A DNA stretch of 64,000 bases from Pseudorhizobium pelagicum (GTDB taxonomy: Bacteria; Pseudomonadota; Alphaproteobacteria; Rhizobiales; Rhizobiaceae), in assembly GCA_000722615.1 (NCBI GenBank), contig JOKI01000006.1, forward strand, positions 20,770 to 84,769. The letters are read 5' to 3'. Each line of letters starts with the position of its first letter. Position 1 is the first letter of the stretch. Of this stretch, positions 62,502-64,000 are shown piece by piece. The notes below the pieces were generated by a model. It did not search any database, had not been told where the DNA came from, and saw only the letters and a list, made by a program, of their open reading frames with translations. A program made the translations under genes and the position numbers.

Positions 62502-62909
62502 GTGGGCTATGTGATTGAGAGTGAAATTGGCGGTGTTTTTGTTCCAGTCCGCGATATCGAAGCTGCACGGGACTGGTACTGCCGTCTCTTGAGCCGGTCG
62601 CCCGCAGGAGATGTCCTCTTTGGGCATCTATACGTGCTCTCCATGAAAGGCAGCACGGGGTTGCTGCTGGATAGCAAAGACTTCAAAGGACCCCATGCCG
62701 GCAAACCTATCTTCCATTTCAACACCAGTGATCTCGGCGGAGCTCGCAGCCATGCCCTGAGCATAGGGGCTGCTAACGTCTCCCCGATAGTCGATGGGGC
62801 GTTCTTCACGTTCAACGATCCGGATGGGAACCTGTTGATGGCCGCCAATGTCGATCCTGCACCGCGTTTCGATCCGGGCGAATCTCGTCCAGATGAATTC
62901 TCGGCGTGA
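62502..62909 (+). CDS. VOC-family protein
   Basis: A 135-residue protein starting at GTG 62502, with AAAGGAGGT 5 bases before it. The VOC pattern is ESEIGGVFVPVRDIEAARDW, FGHLYVLSM, IFHFNTSDLGGA and TFNDPDGNLLMAAN. It is divergent from the other VOC gene. One metal-ligand His of the usual set appears to be missing (the first strand has G-G-V-F-V), so activity may differ. Confidence 0.85.
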   Translation: MGYVIESEIGGVFVPVRDIEAARDWYCRLLSRSPAGDVLFGHLYVLSMKGSTGLLLDSKDFKGPHAGKPIFHFNTSDLGGARSHALSIGAANVSPIVDGAFFTFNDPDGNLLMAANVDPAPRFDPGESRPDEFSA

Positions 62910-62919
62910 TCACCCGCCT

Positions 62920-62943
62920 CTGCCCGGAAGCGGGCAGGCCTTT
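62920..62943 (+). terminator. Possible terminator after the VOC gene
   Basis: CTGCCCG-GAAG-CGGGCAG forms a perfect 7-base-pair GC stem, but only three Ts follow a GCC. It lies 11 bases after the stop codon. The short T-run keeps the confidence moderate. Confidence 0.45.
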
Positions 62944-63046
62944 CGACTTGCGGCCTTTCCCATGAAATCAGCAAAGCCCACGCCGAGGTTCAAGCCGCAG
63001 GCGCTGAAGATGCGACGGGGCGCAGCCGGTTCACGGCCGGTCGCGA

Positions 63047-63337
63047 TCAATCGAATATCTTGGCGATGACCGCCTGTTCTGCGTCTTCCCATCGGCTCAC
63101 CACATCGCCCACTTCCTGGATCTCTTCCTCACTGAGGTGGTGGGCCCCTTCCGAGTCGATCCGACACAAGCTGAACGGCTTGCCGACGCTGGCGGAGGTG
63201 AGGTCAAGCGCGTGCAGGACGCGCAGCACCGCGGCGGCACCGCCGCGGATTTTCGCAATGCCACATCGCGCGCTGGAGCAGGCGCGCCCCCAACCTCGCC
63301 AAACCAGCGCCCTTCGTGTCTCTTTGTCATTTCGCAA
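63047..63337 (-). CDS. Possible small protein
   Basis: A minus-strand frame of 96 codons. Its C-terminal part SLCRIDSEGAHHLSEEEIQ and VVSRWEDAEQAVIAKIFD has natural-looking helical composition, but the N-terminal part is Arg/Cys-rich and the start is uncertain. Convergent frames cross the same DNA. No family recognised. Confidence 0.35.
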   Translation of the reverse strand: MRNDKETRRALVWRGWGRACSSARCGIAKIRGGAAAVLRVLHALDLTSASVGKPFSLCRIDSEGAHHLSEEEIQEVGDVVSRWEDAEQAVIAKIFD

Positions 63338-63357
63338 GCAGAAATCGCTCGCATTGG

Positions 63358-63371
63358 TTGTTGCGGATCAA
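63358..63371 (+). promoter_or_regulatory. FNR/NnrR-type box upstream of nirK
   Basis: TTGTTGCGGATCAA matches the FNR-family consensus TTGAT-N4-ATCAA at 9 of 10 positions and is centred about 87 bases before the nirK ATG. Denitrification genes in rhizobia are switched on by FixK/NnrR regulators at such sites. Confidence 0.7.
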
Positions 63372-63451
63372 AGAGGCTTCTCCGCAACCCTGTAGGTTGA
63401 CCACCAGAGAGAGACGGAGAAGGCTCCGTCGCTCAGTCTAGGAGAAAGACG

Positions 63452-64000
63452 ATGAGCCAGTTCAATTTGACCAGACGCTCGATGTTGGCCGGCGCCGCCA
63501 TTGCCGGCGCACTTGGTCCGCTCGTGACTGCCACCTTCGCGAACGCGAGTGAAGAAGTGGCCCCGGTGACCACGCCCACGGATCTGTCTGCACTCCAGCG
63601 GGTGAAGGTTGATCTCGTCAAGCCACCGTTCGTCCATGCCCACACGCAAAAGGCCGACGGCGCGCCCAAGATCGTGGAGTTTACCTTGACCATCAAGGAG
63701 CAGAAGATGGTCATCGATGATCAAGGGACCCAGGTCCATGCGATGACCTTCAACGGCTCTGTCCCAGGTCCCCTGATGGTCGTCCACCAGAACGATTATG
63801 TCGAACTCACCCTGGTCAACCCGGACACCAATGAGCTTCAGCACAACATCGATTTCCATTCGGCCACCGGTGCCCTCGGTGGTGGAGCGCTCACCATCGT
63901 CAACCCCGGCGAAAAGGCCGTGCTTCGCTTCAAGGCCACAAAAGCAGGGGTCTTCGTCTACCACTGCGCGCCTCCCGGGATGGTCCCCTGGCACGTCACC
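63452..64000 (+). CDS. nirK: Copper-containing nitrite reductase NirK (N-terminal part)
   Basis: The first 183 residues are visible. A twin-arginine signal ([14 protein letters not shown]) targets the periplasm. The cupredoxin domain shows type 1 copper ligands H131, C172 and H181, type 2 ligands H136 and H171, and the catalytic D134 ([29 protein letters not shown]). It reduces nitrite to nitric oxide. GGAGAAAG precedes the ATG and an FNR-type box lies upstream. The frame is open to the window edge. Confidence 0.97.
   Translation, partial: MSQFNLTRRSMLAGAAIAGALGPLVTATFANASEEVAPVTTPTDLSALQRVKVDLVKPPFVHAHTQKADGAPKIVEFTLTIKEQKMVIDDQGTQVHAMTFNGSVPGPLMVVHQNDYVELTLVNPDTNELQHNIDFHSATGALGGGALTIVNPGEKAVLRFKATKAGVFVYHCAPPGMVPWHVT

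Noticed and set aside
1-64000. tRNA, rRNA, CRISPR arrays, relaxase and replication genes
   Set aside because: Looked for and not seen; no tRNA-like cloverleaf ends, no regularly spaced repeats, and no relaxase or RepABC-type motif.

Overview
The window is GC-rich, densely coded DNA from an alphaproteobacterium, most likely a member of the Rhizobiales/Rhizobiaceae. Pointers are the HWE-type histidine kinase, DUF982, DUF3606, DUF6894 and DUF995 small proteins, a VirB/VirD4 type IV secretion operon, a LuxR/LuxI pair and a copper nitrite reductase. Three toxin-antitoxin modules (HipBA, MazEF-like, VapBC-like), the secretion operon, an IS110-family remnant and several decayed genes suggest a plasmid, chromid or genomic-island context. 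No rRNA, tRNA, CRISPR array, replication gene or relaxase was seen.

Layout. 0-5 kb: end of a DUF917 gene and a hydantoinase/oxoprolinase subunit, a luxR-luxI quorum-sensing pair with a small downstream ORF, then a stand-alone cyclodeaminase-like protein and an XRE regulator on the minus strand. 5-11 kb: sensor kinase plus single-domain response regulator, a Crp/Fnr regulator, many very small genes and an ECF-type sigma factor. 11-25.5 kb: two divergent secreted nuclease-like proteins, then a compact virB operon in the order virB1, 2, 3, 4, lytic transglycosylase/VirB5-like hybrid, virB5, lipoprotein, virB6, 8, 9, 10, 11, virD4. 25.7-27.3 kb: hipA-hipB.

28-42 kb is a coherent metabolic or signalling island. 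A succinate-semialdehyde-type dehydrogenase gene lies next to two divergent operons. The minus operon encodes a class III aminotransferase, a ThDP enzyme, an SDR and an OmpR-like regulator. The plus operon encodes a polyamine-type ABC importer, a second OmpR-like regulator and an alpha-oxoamine-synthase-like enzyme. A GntR/FCD regulator gene lies between them, and a shared palindrome (TTTTGTTGCAACAAAA and a one-mismatch copy) sits upstream of both the aminotransferase and the gntR/ABC promoters. This is the best candidate in the window for an undescribed pathway.

42-64 kb is a patchwork: CsbD, a polysaccharide-lyase-like lipoprotein, a LuxR-type regulator, DUF995, an MFS transporter, pdxY, MazEF and VapBC modules, an SDR-DoxX/DUF2269 pair beside decayed DUF393 and saccharopine-dehydrogenase-like genes, SDR/AraC and WYL/DUF1330-like pairs, secreted proteins, a methyltransferase (with a broken relative 15 kb away), two VOC proteins, and the start of nirK behind an FNR/NnrR-type box.
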